Positions 17,266 through 26,330 are shown, numbered from the stretch's first letter. The stretch is DNA of 64,000 nucleotides from DAOPZJ01 sp964587625 (GCA_964587625.1 CAZPLU010000008.1:5558-69557), one strand, 5' to 3'. Notes: generated from the letters alone by a model not told the origin. A program made the numbers and translations.

Positions 17266-17658
17266 TTATACGTCGATTTTAAACCCTAAATCGATTTCGC
17301 TTGCGGGCTTTCCGCCGGCGACGCCCCAATTTTCCAACGGCGGTTCGTGAACGACGATCAAAACATCCGTCGGCTTGACGCCGGGGTCTTTTTCAAGGTT
17401 TTCGACGATGACTTGATACAGTTTTCTCTTGGCGTCCAAACTGCGGCCTTTAAAAACGGTCAGCTCGACGAGTGTAAAATTTTCGGTTCGGTAGGGCGGA
17501 ATTTCAAAATCCGCGCGGTCCAATTCATAAAGGCGCTGCAGACGGTCGCTGTCGGGGATTTGAAAGGCGTCTACCAGCGCTTTATGGATGCCGTCCAACA
17601 GCGCTTTTTTATGTTCCGGCGTTTTGCCTTTGATGATTTCTATTTTGACAAGCGGCAC
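17266..17658 (-). CDS. Tautomerase-family protein (4-oxalocrotonate tautomerase fold)
   Basis: 130 residues starting at GTG, with AGGAGG about 8 bases upstream. The mature N-terminus would be Pro (MPLVKIEIIKGKT), the catalytic base of tautomerases once Met is removed. The length fits a fused double beta-alpha-beta unit: the second half again shows the pattern (FTLVELTVFKGRS). The start lies 12 bases after the stop of the epimerase gene, so the two are cotranscribed. It could isomerise an enol/keto sugar-acid derivative in the same route (inference). Confidence 0.8.
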   Translation of the reverse strand: MPLVKIEIIKGKTPEHKKALLDGIHKALVDAFQIPDSDRLQRLYELDRADFEIPPYRTENFTLVELTVFKGRSLDAKRKLYQVIVENLEKDPGVKPTDVLIVVHEPPLENWGVAGGKPASEIDLGFKIDV

Positions 17659-17670
17659 GGGATGGTCCTC

Positions 17671-18543
17671 CTACATAATAAACGCCCTGCGCAAAAACGC
17701 CACGGAATCGGCGGCGGCTTTGTCGAGTTCGGCGGGGGTGGCGCCCTCGGAGATATCGCGCCAAATCGAGATATCCTTGCCGACCTGTCCGCCCATCAAC
17801 ACAAACGGCTCCATCACGACATCGCCGGTATAGTTGATTTTTTTAAGTGTTTTACCGATCTCCATCCACGGCATTCGTCCGTTTTCAAACGGCGGCTTGC
17901 GGTTGGCCTCGCCGACATGGAAGCGGCCGAGCAGGTTCCCCGCCAATTCAAACGCGGCGGAAAACGAATCTTCCTCAATGTTCATGTGGAACGTGTCGAG
18001 CATGACCTTGACATTCGATTGACCGACGGCTTTGACATATTCAACGGCTTCTTTCGCGGTGTTGAGCAGATAGCCCTCGAAGCGGTTCAACGCCTCCATA
18101 TTCAGCGTGATCCCGTGATTTATCGCCATGTCGGCGAGGCGTTTTATGTTTTCGACGCTGCGCTCAAAATCGCCTCGCTTGTCCAATTCACCGTTAAAGT
18201 TGACGGGCCAGTAAGAATACAGCGCGCCGCCGAGCGAACCGATTCCGGCCCGCTCCATCTTTTGAAACAGATCGGCGTAAAAAGCGAACGCCTTTTCGAC
18301 GGCCGTCTCATCTTTTGCGGCGAGGTTGTGTTCGGGGCGGGGGCCGTAGCCGCCGGTCAGCGTGACGCCGTGATATTCCGAGGCGCGGCGCAGCTCGTCG
18401 AAAAAGGCGCCGTCCTCGAGATAGAAGTCGCCGCACGCGACTTCGAGGATGTCGAAGCCGAGCCGTTTGACTTTTTCGATATAGGGGATAAAATTTCCGC
18501 CCCATTCATGTTCCCAGTAGGCGTAATAAATTCCGAATCTCAT
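17671..18543 (-). CDS. D-psicose/D-tagatose 3-epimerase-like ketose epimerase
   Basis: 290 residues, the normal size of the sugar phosphate isomerase/epimerase TIM-barrel enzymes of this group. The N-terminus MRFGIYYAYWEHEW and the motifs VMLDTFHMNIEED and VVMEPFVLMGGQVG are those of D-psicose (allulose) 3-epimerases. The four metal ligands are all present: Glu150, Asp183, His209 and Glu245. Such enzymes use Mn2+ or Co2+ to epimerise ketohexoses at C3. It is transcribed with the tautomerase. The upstream terminator at 18608-18636 isolates it from the AraC-GNAT gene. Confidence 0.85.
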   Translation of the reverse strand: MRFGIYYAYWEHEWGGNFIPYIEKVKRLGFDILEVACGDFYLEDGAFFDELRRASEYHGVTLTGGYGPRPEHNLAAKDETAVEKAFAFYADLFQKMERAGIGSLGGALYSYWPVNFNGELDKRGDFERSVENIKRLADMAINHGITLNMEALNRFEGYLLNTAKEAVEYVKAVGQSNVKVMLDTFHMNIEEDSFSAAFELAGNLLGRFHVGEANRKPPFENGRMPWMEIGKTLKKINYTGDVVMEPFVLMGGQVGKDISIWRDISEGATPAELDKAAADSVAFLRRAFIM

Positions 18544-18607
18544 AGGGCTTCCCTCCGTGGCTTTTATTGGATGAAACGAGCCGCATTGTTTAAAATATTG
18601 TAAACGA

Positions 18608-18636
18608 AAACGCCCCCTTTGTCAAAGGGAGCGTTT
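18608..18636 (-). terminator. Terminator after the AraC-GNAT gene
   Basis: On the minus strand a 13-bp stem with one G-U pair (18636-18624 with 18620-18608), a 3-base loop and a T-rich tail, beginning 15 bases after the stop of 18651-19601. Confidence 0.8.
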
Positions 18637-18650
18637 GCTGCGTTCCGGCT

Positions 18651-19601
18651 TTAAATCGCGGGGTTGGCGATCCATGACTGTCTTGTGACCGCCAAGATGC
18701 AGCCGTGATAGGGCGAGTCGGTCTTGCCTTCGGCGTCGGGCCGCATCCGTTGGGCGGGGCTCGTTTCGGTGACTTTCATGCCGAGTTTGTAAAGCGGTTC
18801 CAGTTTGTCTTTATCCTCCAAAATCCACCCGGCCCGAATGCCCTTGACCCCGAGTTGAATAAAGGCGAAATTATACAGCGCCTTTAGGGCTTCGTACTCG
18901 TAGTCGCGGTGGAGGAAATCGCCGTTGACGACGTGCCCGATGTCCAAAAGGGCGTTGTCGTCGATAAAATTGAAGTTGATGAAGCAGATGACCTTGCGCG
19001 GTTCCTTGAGTTCCACGGCCCAAAACGGTGATCCGGACGCGAAATATTCCGCGGCTTTTTTGATGCCCGCCTCGTCGGTCGGCCATTCGTGGTCGAAGGC
19101 GGAGAACTCGGATTTTTGGTTCGAAACGGCGATTTCGAGCAGGTCTCTCCAATCGTCGGGCGTGAATTTTCGGATGACAAGACGCTCGGTCTCGATGTTG
19201 AGGACGGCTTCGTTTCCCATTTTATAAAACCCCCCGTACGTATTCAGCTGGAAGGAGATTTTATGGAATGCGTTGTGCTTTTTCGCTTTTCTCGACGCGG
19301 TCGGGGAGCGGCCGTGAAAGTTTTGATACGCCCGACAAAAGGCCTCCGGGGATTCGTAGCCGTATTTCAAGGCAATGTCCAAAACGGCGGCCTTGGTGCG
19401 GGTTAAATCATATGCCGCGCAGGTCATGCGCCGATACCGCACATACTCCGAAGCCGTGATGCCCGTCGCGAGCAAAAACATCTGCTGATACTTTGAAGGC
19501 GTGCAGCGGCAGTGCCTTGCGGCTTCTTCGTAATCCGGCTTTCCGGTCAGCTGCTCCTCGAGATAATCGATCGAGCGATTGAGGTCTGTGATCCATTCCA
19601 T
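18651..19601 (-). CDS. Fusion of AraC-type DNA-binding domain and GNAT acetyltransferase
   Basis: 316 residues with GGAGGA before ATG 19601. Residues about 1-105 form a two-HTH AraC/XylS domain (ARHCRCTPSKYQQMFLLATG ..., then ALKYGYESPEAFCRAYQNFHGRSP), placed at the N-terminus without the usual ligand-binding domain. Residues about 128-310 are a GNAT N-acetyltransferase of the RimJ/RimL type (IETERLVIRKFTPDDW ... GHVVNGDFLHRDYEYEALKALYNFAF ... LYKLGMKVTE). The usual acetyl-CoA loop (R/Q-x2-G-x-G/A) is weak. A regulator coupled to an acetylase suggests control or modification of a small-molecule ligand such as an aminoglycoside (inference). Confidence 0.8.
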   Translation of the reverse strand: MEWITDLNRSIDYLEEQLTGKPDYEEAARHCRCTPSKYQQMFLLATGITASEYVRYRRMTCAAYDLTRTKAAVLDIALKYGYESPEAFCRAYQNFHGRSPTASRKAKKHNAFHKISFQLNTYGGFYKMGNEAVLNIETERLVIRKFTPDDWRDLLEIAVSNQKSEFSAFDHEWPTDEAGIKKAAEYFASGSPFWAVELKEPRKVICFINFNFIDDNALLDIGHVVNGDFLHRDYEYEALKALYNFAFIQLGVKGIRAGWILEDKDKLEPLYKLGMKVTETSPAQRMRPDAEGKTDSPYHGCILAVTRQSWIANPAI

Positions 19602-19629
19602 AAAAGTCCTCCTCGGTGCTTTTGCGGAC

Positions 19630-19658
19630 AGTATAGCACGAAACGGGGGCTATGTCCT
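19630..19658 (-). promoter_or_regulatory. Extended -10 promoter of the AraC-GNAT gene
   Basis: On the minus strand AGGACA (19658-19653), 17-bp spacer, TATACT (19635-19630) preceded by TGC, an extended -10. An ATGTCC/GGACAT inverted repeat (7-base spacer) overlaps the -35 and may be an operator. Confidence 0.55.
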
Positions 19659-19725
19659 TGCAGCGGACATTTTTTATTGTCAGAAAATTGACGGATTCCG
19701 GTTTCCGAACCTTGTTTTTTGCTTT

Positions 19726-21579
19726 TTACTTCATCGCCCGTAAAGCGTTCAATACGGCGAGCAGCGACACGCCCACGTCGGCGAAGACGGCTTCCCAGAG
19801 GGTTGCGACGCCGAACGCGCCGAGCAGCAAAAAAACCGCCTTGACTCCGAGCGCGAAAATGATGTTTTGCTTGACGATTGAAAGGGTCTTGCGCGAGATT
19901 TTAATCGCCTGCGCGAGCTTTTCGGGGTTGTCGTCCATCAATACGACGTCGGCGGCCTCGATGGCGGCGTCGGAGCCGAGCGCGCCCATGGCGACGCCGA
20001 CGTCGGCGCGCTTTAACACCGGCGCGTCGTTGATGCCGTCGCCGACAAACGCGAGGCGGCCTTTGCGGCTCTTTTCGCCCATCAGCCGTTCGACCTGCGC
20101 GACCTTGTCCGCGGGCAATAATTCGGCGTGAACTTCATCCAGCCCGAGGGTTTCGGCGACCTGCCTGCCGACGGCCTCCCGGTCGCCGGTCAGCATCACG
20201 GTCTTGCGGACGCCGAGGGTTTTGAGCGCGGAAATCGCCGCTTTGGATTGGGGTTTAATCTCATCCGCGATCACAATATGCCCCATATAATCGCTGCCGT
20301 CGGCGACATGGATCGTCGTGCCCCGGACGTCGCAGGGTTTCCATTGTACGCCGACTTGCTCCATCAACGCGCAATTTCCGGCATAGACGGTTCTGCCGTC
20401 CAAGGCGGCCTTGATTCCGCGTCCGGCAAATTCTTCAACGCCGGTGACGCGGTTTTTGTCAATGTTAAGCGCCTTCCGGAGGGTGCTTGCATACGCGTTT
20501 CTGAGCGACAGCGAAATCGGATGATCGGAATAGCTCTCGGCCATGGCCGCGATATCGAGCAATTGTGCCTCGGAGATGCTTTCGGGATGGACGGCCTGCA
20601 CGGAAAACGCGCCCTTGGTCAGCGTGCCGGTTTTGTCAAAGACAACGGTTTCGACTTTCGACAGCGCCTCTAAATAATTTGAGCCCTTGACCAAAATTCC
20701 TTTTTTGGAAGCGCCGCCGATGCCGCCGAAGAACGACAGCGGCACCGAGATGACCAACGCACAGGGGCAGGAGATCACAAGGAAGATCAATGCGCGGCGC
20801 ACCCAGTTAATCCAGTCCCCGGTAATCAGAGAGGGGACGACTGCAAGCAGCAGCGCTGCGATAACGACGATCGGCGTATAAACCCTGGAAAAACGGGTGA
20901 TGAATTTTTCGCTCTTGGTCTTGCCGCTCTCGGCGTTTTGGACGAGGTTTAAGATTTTCGCGACCGCCGACTCGCCGTATGAAGCGGTTGTGCGAATATG
21001 CAAAAGCCCCGATAAGTTGACGCATCCGGCAAAAACGCCGTCGCCTTTCCGCACGTCGCGCGGCAAACTCTCGCCGGTCAGCGCCGCGGTATTGAGGGAT
21101 GAAAACCCCTCGGTGACAACACCGTCGAGCGGGATTTTTTCTCCGGGCTTGACCACGACCTCCGCGCCGACCCCGACCGTGTCGGGCGTCACCTGTTTCA
21201 ATTCGCCGTCCCGTTCGACATTGGCGTATTCGGGGTGGACGTCCATGAGTTCGCCGATGGACGCGCGGCTTTTATCGACGGCGAGGTCTTGAAAGAATTC
21301 GCCGATCTGGCTGAACAGCATCACGGCCGCCGCCTCGGGATATTCGCCGATGGCAAGCGCCCCTGAGGTGGCGACGGTCATGAGAAAATTTTCATCGAAA
21401 ATTTCACCGCGAAAAATATTTTTAACCGCTTTCCAAATGACGTCGCCGCCGGTGATCAGATAGGCGGCAACACACAAAAACAATTCCAACGGATCGGAGA
21501 CGGGGAAAATAAACGCGGCGCCCAATAAGATGGCGCCGATCAAAATGCGCGTTAAAATGGATTTTGGTTCTCTTTGCAT
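19726..21579 (-). CDS. cadA: Heavy-metal P1B-type ATPase (Zn/Cd/Pb exporter type)
   Basis: 617 residues. It has the actuator TGE (168-170), the metal-binding CPC in the sixth membrane helix (271-273), the phosphorylation motif DKTGT with Asp315 and the hinge GDGINDAP. The N-terminal cytoplasmic metal-binding domain (GMxCxxC) of most CadA/ZntA proteins is absent; the protein starts directly with membrane helices. CPC plus linkage to a CadC-like ArsR repressor favours Zn2+/Cd2+/Pb2+ export over copper. The gene begins 5 bases after the repressor stop, so they form an operon. Confidence 0.9.
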   Translation of the reverse strand: MQREPKSILTRILIGAILLGAAFIFPVSDPLELFLCVAAYLITGGDVIWKAVKNIFRGEIFDENFLMTVATSGALAIGEYPEAAAVMLFSQIGEFFQDLAVDKSRASIGELMDVHPEYANVERDGELKQVTPDTVGVGAEVVVKPGEKIPLDGVVTEGFSSLNTAALTGESLPRDVRKGDGVFAGCVNLSGLLHIRTTASYGESAVAKILNLVQNAESGKTKSEKFITRFSRVYTPIVVIAALLLAVVPSLITGDWINWVRRALIFLVISCPCALVISVPLSFFGGIGGASKKGILVKGSNYLEALSKVETVVFDKTGTLTKGAFSVQAVHPESISEAQLLDIAAMAESYSDHPISLSLRNAYASTLRKALNIDKNRVTGVEEFAGRGIKAALDGRTVYAGNCALMEQVGVQWKPCDVRGTTIHVADGSDYMGHIVIADEIKPQSKAAISALKTLGVRKTVMLTGDREAVGRQVAETLGLDEVHAELLPADKVAQVERLMGEKSRKGRLAFVGDGINDAPVLKRADVGVAMGALGSDAAIEAADVVLMDDNPEKLAQAIKISRKTLSIVKQNIIFALGVKAVFLLLGAFGVATLWEAVFADVGVSLLAVLNALRAMK

Positions 21580-21584
21580 GGTTT

Positions 21585-21947
21585 TTATACCCCTTCATCG
21601 ATGTGTTCGAGCCCGGTTTCGGTGATCATCTTCACATGGTCGTCGGCAAGGGAATAATAGACCTCTCTTCCGTCCCTGCGGAAGCGGACAAGATTGGCTT
21701 TTCGCAACAAGGCCAATTGGTGCGAAACCGCCGATTTGCTCATGCTGAGGATGTTGGCGATATCGCAGACGCAAAGCTCGTTCAGGTCGAGCGCCCATAA
21801 AATTTTTATGCGGGTGACGTCGCCGAAAACCTTGAAAAAACCCGCAAGGCGGTTCAATTTTTCCGCGCCGGGCATCTGCCCGCTGACCTTGGACACGATG
21901 TCGCCATGGACGGCGTTGCAGTCGCAGAGGAATTCGTTTTTGGACAT
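21585..21947 (-). CDS. ArsR/SmtB-family metal-sensing repressor (CadC/CzrA-like)
   Basis: 120 residues. The winged-helix core contains LCVCDIANILSMSKSAVSHQLALLR, with the ELCVC(D) alpha-3 motif typical of ArsR/CadC sensors. The C-terminal helix has Asp-x-His...His-x2-Glu (DDHVKMITETGLEHIDE), an alpha-5 zinc site as in CzrA/SmtB. The N-terminal FLCDCNAVH adds cysteines that could complete a CadC-type alpha-3N site. It should repress its own operon with the P-type ATPase and release DNA on Zn/Cd binding. Two matching operators lie just upstream. Confidence 0.9.
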   Translation of the reverse strand: MSKNEFLCDCNAVHGDIVSKVSGQMPGAEKLNRLAGFFKVFGDVTRIKILWALDLNELCVCDIANILSMSKSAVSHQLALLRKANLVRFRRDGREVYYSLADDHVKMITETGLEHIDEGV

Positions 21948-21971
21948 ATCGAACCTTCCTTTCCGTCTTAA

Positions 21972-22024
21972 TTGAATAAGTGCTCAACTGTAAAGTGGTA
22001 TATGGTTGACTAAGTATTCAACCA
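21972..22024. promoter_or_regulatory. Tandem ArsR-type operators
   Basis: Two inverted repeats share the core TTGA-n-TAAGT-n2-TCAA: 21972-21987 (TTGAATAAGTGCTCAA) and 22003-22024 (7-bp arms TGGTTGA/TCAACCA, 8-base spacer). They lie between the promoter and the repressor start. Confidence 0.75.
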
Positions 22025-22029
22025 TTGTT

Positions 22030-22059
22030 ATTGTAGTTCAACAGCCGCTTCATTGTCAA
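22030..22059 (-). promoter_or_regulatory. Promoter of the metal-export operon
   Basis: On the minus strand TTGACA (22059-22054), 18-bp spacer, TACAAT (22035-22030). Transcription would begin inside the second operator. Confidence 0.75.
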
Positions 22060-22127
22060 GATATTTCAAATGCTCAATTTACGTTACAACGTTCACTTTT
22101 GCGTTTGCTTAAAGAAGTTGAATCGAT

Positions 22128-22757
22128 TTAAGTGTTTTTCATAATGATGCTCTCGATTAAGTCGGCGGCGTTTTCGCAGGCGTCCACGCTGCTTTCGAGG
22201 GAGTCGAAAATCATCATCCAAACCAGCCGCTCATCCGGTGCGGCGGGCTCTGTGAACAATCTGCGCAACGATTCCGCGTGCAGTTTATCGCCCTTGTTTT
22301 CGAGGGTGTTGATCTCGATGATCAAATCGTGGATGGTCTTGGATTTTTTGAAGTTGGGGAATTCTTTGATCAACTGGCAAAACATCGTGCAGCTGCGGGC
22401 GATGAGTTGTGAAAATTCGATGGCTTCGGGGCGCAGGGCGGTGACGTTGAACATATAGATGCGGCGCATGACGTCCTCGACCGTGTCGACGATGTTGTCC
22501 AGCTGCTGCGACAGGGTGGCGATGTCCTCACGCTCGATCGGCGTGATGAATTCGTGCGCCAGGTTCTTGATCAGCTCGTGCTTTTTCATGTCGGCGGCAT
22601 TTTCGAGTTTATGCATGTTCTCGGTGTGTTCGGGAATTTGGGACACCTCAAACTCCGACAGAGCCCGGTGGAGATAGGACGCGCAATCGTCGGCGATTTT
22701 GGCGACCTCATAAAAACACTCGAAGTAGTTAAACCCCTTCTTTTTCGATTTTCTCAT
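22128..22757 (-). CDS. DUF47 (PhoU-like) putative phosphate transport regulator
   Basis: 209 residues, all helical, matching the DUF47/TIGR00153 family related to PhoU. Typical features are clusters of acidic metal-binding residues (HTENMHKLENAADMKKHEL and INTLENKGDKLHAES, both with E-x3-D/N-type spacing) and PIEREDIATLSQQLDNIVD. The family almost always sits next to a PiT transporter, as here (18-bp gap downstream of it), and is thought to modulate phosphate uptake. Confidence 0.85.
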   Translation of the reverse strand: MRKSKKKGFNYFECFYEVAKIADDCASYLHRALSEFEVSQIPEHTENMHKLENAADMKKHELIKNLAHEFITPIEREDIATLSQQLDNIVDTVEDVMRRIYMFNVTALRPEAIEFSQLIARSCTMFCQLIKEFPNFKKSKTIHDLIIEINTLENKGDKLHAESLRRLFTEPAAPDERLVWMMIFDSLESSVDACENAADLIESIIMKNT

Positions 22758-22775
22758 ATAAAATCTTCCTTTCGT

Positions 22776-23828
22776 TTAAAAAATAAACATGAACAATTTA
22801 GCGATTAAAAATCCCAACAACCCGCAGCCCGGGAAGGTCAAGACCCAGGCGAGCGACATCTCCTTGACGATTCTCCAGTTGACAGCCGAAAGCCGCCGGG
22901 AAGCCCCGACGCCCATGATCGCCGTCGTTTTGGTGTGCGTGGTGCTGACGGGAATACCGGTCAAAGAGGAAAGCAACAGACAGCCCGCCGCGCCTAAGTC
23001 GGCGGCGAAGCCCTGATAGGTATCCAAACGCACCATATCCAACCCGACCGATTTGATGATTTTATATCCGCCGATCGAAGTGCCTAACGCCATGACGATT
23101 GAGCATAAGATCATCAGCCAGGGTTGGATCGAAAATTCCGTTACGTCGGTCTGCCCGTTGACCAAAAAGATGCCGAGCAAAAACACGCTCATAAATTTTT
23201 GCCCGTCCTGCGCGCCGTGCATAAAAGCCATTGCGGCTCCGCCGGCCACCTGCGCCTTGCCGAATATCCGGTTCATCCTGCGCCGGTCCGTCCGGGCAAA
23301 GAGCAGTTCAATCAGCCGGGCGATAAAAAAGCCCGAGAAAAACCCGAGCACGGTGGAGAGCAGCAATCCGATTAAAACTTTGACCCATTCGGAAAAGTTG
23401 ATGCCGGACAAGCTGCTTTGCAATGCGATGGCGGCGCCGGAGAGACCCGCGATTAGCGCGTGGCTCTCGCTGGTCGGAATGCCAAACCACCAAGCCGCCG
23501 TCGCCCACAAGACGATGGCGAACAGCGCCGCGCACAGGGCGATGGTCGCGTCCGAGGCGTCGCCGCGGAAATCGACCATGTTGTAGATCGTCATGGCGAC
23601 TTTGGAGTTGATCCGCGTCATCACCAGCACGCCGAGGAAGTTGAACACGGCGGCCATCAGGATCGCGGCGGGCGCTTTGATTGAGCGGGTGGAGACGCAG
23701 GTGGCGATCGCGTTCGGCGCGTCGGTCCAGCCGTTGACCAAAATGACGCCCAGCGTCAGTATGACGGTGATGAGCAGCAGCGGGTTGGAGAGTGCCTGTG
23801 AAATGAATTCGGAAAATGAAATGGTCAT
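22776..23828 (-). CDS. pit: PiT-family inorganic phosphate transporter
   Basis: 350 residues with about ten hydrophobic helices. The duplicated family signature is visible: GWTDAPNAIATCVSTRSIKAP near residue 35 and STTHTKTTAIMGVGASRR near 300, each with the conserved polar residues of a PiT repeat. PiT proteins import metal-phosphate complexes by H+ or Na+ symport. It leads a two-gene operon with the DUF47 protein. A -10-like TATAAT lies at 23870 on the minus strand, but I found no good -35. Confidence 0.9.
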   Translation of the reverse strand: MTISFSEFISQALSNPLLLITVILTLGVILVNGWTDAPNAIATCVSTRSIKAPAAILMAAVFNFLGVLVMTRINSKVAMTIYNMVDFRGDASDATIALCAALFAIVLWATAAWWFGIPTSESHALIAGLSGAAIALQSSLSGINFSEWVKVLIGLLLSTVLGFFSGFFIARLIELLFARTDRRRMNRIFGKAQVAGGAAMAFMHGAQDGQKFMSVFLLGIFLVNGQTDVTEFSIQPWLMILCSIVMALGTSIGGYKIIKSVGLDMVRLDTYQGFAADLGAAGCLLLSSLTGIPVSTTHTKTTAIMGVGASRRLSAVNWRIVKEMSLAWVLTFPGCGLLGFLIAKLFMFIF

Positions 23829-24051
23829 ATGAAACCTTTCAAAAAAGTTTTACAAGAAATATTATACTACAGTTACCGCCTTTTGTATATTGTAAAAAGA
23901 GACAAAATTCGAATTTTATCACAAATAAAAATCGGAAGATCCGGCAGACGCGGGACAAAAAACCGTTGTTTTGTATACAATAAAATGAACGGGGTATGAA
24001 AAAATAAGGGAACCAACGATATCGGCATCCCTGATTCCTGAAATTCACCTA

Positions 24052-24080
24052 TTGAATTATAATGCAAAATGGTATATGAT
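24052..24080 (+). promoter_or_regulatory. Promoter of the membrane pyrophosphatase gene
   Basis: TTGAAT (24052-24057), 17-bp spacer, TATGAT (24075-24080), ahead of GGAGGG and ATG 24113. Confidence 0.65.
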
Positions 24081-24112
24081 AAGTTTCGACAAATTTCGCG
24101 GAGGGATTGTTC

Positions 24113-26218
24113 ATGGAAAAGATTTCACTTTATTCGGCCATACTGATAGCGATCGTGGCGTTCGCGTACGCCATGTGGCTCTACCTCTGGGTAAAGCGCC
24201 AGCCGTCAGAAAACAAGATCATCGCAAAAAACGGCGATTTGATCAGAAAAGGTGCGAGAACCTTTTTGCGCAAGGAATACAGAGTTCTCGCAAAATTCGC
24301 GGCCATCGTCGGCTTATTGATTTTGGTGTTTTTGCCCGCTCCCATCTGGAAGGGAGATTACATAGAAAACATCGTAATGACCGTCGCATATTTTATGGGC
24401 ACAGTGTTTTCCGCCATCGCCGGGAAAATCGGCATTGAAGTCGCAACCATCGCCAACGTAAAATCCGCCGAAGCGGCGAAAACAGGCATCAAGAGGTCGT
24501 TTATGGCGGGCTTCCGCGGCGGCGCCGTCATGGGTATGGCCGTCGTGGGCTCAAGCTTGCTCGGCGTCACGCTGGTGTATCTGATCACAAAAGACCCGAC
24601 CGTCGTGCTCGGCTTCAGCTTCGGCGCAAGCTCACTGGCGTTGTTTGCAAAGGCCGGCGGCGGCATCTTCACCAAAACCGCCGATATCAGCGCCGACCTC
24701 GTCGGCAAAGTCGAACTCGGCATTCCCGAGGACGACCCGCGCAACCCCGCCGTCATCGCGGACAATGTGGGTGATAATGTGGGTGACGTCGCCGGCATGG
24801 GCGCGGATCTCTTTGACTCCAACGTCGCTTCGATGGCCGCCGCGCTGGTTCTCGCCACCGCGCTTGACAGCGCCATCGGCGGCACGATCAACGTGGATAT
24901 GGTGTTTTGTTTTGCGGCGCTCGGCTTGTTTGCCTCGATCATCGGCGTCATGACCGCCCGTATCGGCAAAAAGGGCAACCCGACAAGGGCGCTCAATTCC
25001 AGCACCTATGTCACCACCGGCATCTTTACGCTCCTGTCAGCCGGAGCGACCGCGCTCTTCGGATTCAACTGGCGCATCTGGGGCGCCTGCGTGGTCGGCC
25101 TGCTCGTCGGCGTCATCATCGGCATCACGACCGACTATTTCACCGACGACAGCAAAAAACCGGTGCGCCTCGTCGCCAAGGCGAGCAGCTCGGGCCCCGC
25201 ATTCACCATCTTATCGGGTATTTCATACGGATTGCTCAGCGTGCTTCCGGCGATGGTCGGCATCGGGTTTTCGGCGCTGGTCGCCTATAAACTCTGTGAG
25301 CCGATCGATCCCGCGCACGGATTTGAATATGCGTTGTTCGGCATCGCCATGGCGGCCGTCGGAATGCTCTCCATCGTCGGGATGATCGTCAGCAACGACG
25401 CCTACGGCCCGATCGTCGACAACGCGCGCGGACTCGCCGAAATGGGCGAACTCGGCGATGACGTCCTTCAAATCACCGATGAGCTCGACTCCGCCGGAAA
25501 CACCGTAAAAGCCGTCACCAAGGGTTTCGCGATCTCGGCCGCGGGTCTGACCGTCATCGCATTGCTCGGCGCATTTATGAGTGAGGTCAATACCGCCGCC
25601 GTCGAACACGGAATCGTGGAAAAGGGCGTCCGGTTTCTCGCCGGTTTCGATGTCATGGACCCGCTTGTCTTCTTCGGCCTGCTCGTCGGCGCCGCGATTC
25701 CCGCCGTTTTTTCTGCCATGCTGATGCTCGGCGTCGACCGCAACGCGCAGCGCATGGTCTCGGAGATCCACAGACAGTTCCGGGACATCAAAGGGTTGAA
25801 AGAGGGCAAGCCGGGCGTCGAACCCGAATATGACAAGTGCATTTCGATCGCCACAAACGGCGCGCTCAAAGAATTGATCCCGGCCGGTCTGATGGCCATC
25901 ATCGCAACGCTGACCGTCGGTTTTATCGGCGGCGTCACGGCCATCGGCGGTTTCCTGTGCGGCAACATCATCAGCGGTTTGCTGTTGGCGTTGTTCATGA
26001 GCAACGCGGGCGGCCTTTGGGATAACTCCAAAAAGTATGTCGAATCCGGCAATGAGGGCGGCAAGGGCTCCGATGCCCACAGAGCGGCTGTCGTCGGCGA
26101 CACCGTGGGCGATCCGTTCAAGGACACCGCGGGTCCGTCGATCAACACGCAGATCACCGTGGTATCGCTCGTCTCTTCGCTGATGTCGGTTCTGTTCCTG
26201 CAGTTCTCCATTTTCTGA
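24113..26218 (+). CDS. hppA: Membrane-bound ion-translocating pyrophosphatase
   Basis: 701 residues from ATG 24113 (GGAGGGA upstream) with about 16 membrane helices. The pyrophosphate-binding motif DNVGDNVGD is intact, as is the late DTVGDPFKDTAGPS. The segment GNTVKAVTKGFA carries Lys where potassium-dependent members have Ala, so by the established rule it belongs to the K+-independent group and is likely a proton pump. It would recover energy from pyrophosphate released by biosynthesis, which suits a low-energy anaerobe. It stands alone, with its own promoter and terminator. Confidence 0.95.
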   Translation: MEKISLYSAILIAIVAFAYAMWLYLWVKRQPSENKIIAKNGDLIRKGARTFLRKEYRVLAKFAAIVGLLILVFLPAPIWKGDYIENIVMTVAYFMGTVFSAIAGKIGIEVATIANVKSAEAAKTGIKRSFMAGFRGGAVMGMAVVGSSLLGVTLVYLITKDPTVVLGFSFGASSLALFAKAGGGIFTKTADISADLVGKVELGIPEDDPRNPAVIADNVGDNVGDVAGMGADLFDSNVASMAAALVLATALDSAIGGTINVDMVFCFAALGLFASIIGVMTARIGKKGNPTRALNSSTYVTTGIFTLLSAGATALFGFNWRIWGACVVGLLVGVIIGITTDYFTDDSKKPVRLVAKASSSGPAFTILSGISYGLLSVLPAMVGIGFSALVAYKLCEPIDPAHGFEYALFGIAMAAVGMLSIVGMIVSNDAYGPIVDNARGLAEMGELGDDVLQITDELDSAGNTVKAVTKGFAISAAGLTVIALLGAFMSEVNTAAVEHGIVEKGVRFLAGFDVMDPLVFFGLLVGAAIPAVFSAMLMLGVDRNAQRMVSEIHRQFRDIKGLKEGKPGVEPEYDKCISIATNGALKELIPAGLMAIIATLTVGFIGGVTAIGGFLCGNIISGLLLALFMSNAGGLWDNSKKYVESGNEGGKGSDAHRAAVVGDTVGDPFKDTAGPSINTQITVVSLVSSLMSVLFLQFSIF

Positions 26219-26238
26219 TAAACAAGATATAAAATAAC

Positions 26239-26280
26239 AAAACAGAGGTTTTGCCGACATAGAGCAAAATCTCTGTTTTT
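26239..26280 (+). terminator. Terminator after hppA
   Basis: AACAGAGGTTTTGC and GCAAAATCTCTGTT form a 14-bp stem with one mismatch, ending in TTTTT. It begins about 20 bases after the hppA stop. Confidence 0.85.
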
Positions 26281-26330
26281 GTTGGTTCGGCGATTTCCGC
26301 CGACCGGAGTTTTAGGGCCGTTTTCGGCGG

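Noticed and set aside
17347..18603. 418-codon plus-strand frame across the tautomerase and epimerase genes
   Set aside because: Both minus-strand genes show complete family motifs; the plus frame matches nothing.
23839..24067. Small minus-strand frames (64-69 codons) between pit and hppA
   Set aside because: AT-rich leader sequence with overlapping frames, no ribosome binding site, and they run across the pit promoter region.
25223..26260. 345-codon minus-strand frame opposite hppA
   Set aside because: hppA is complete with conserved motifs; the antisense frame is Asp/Arg/His-rich noise.
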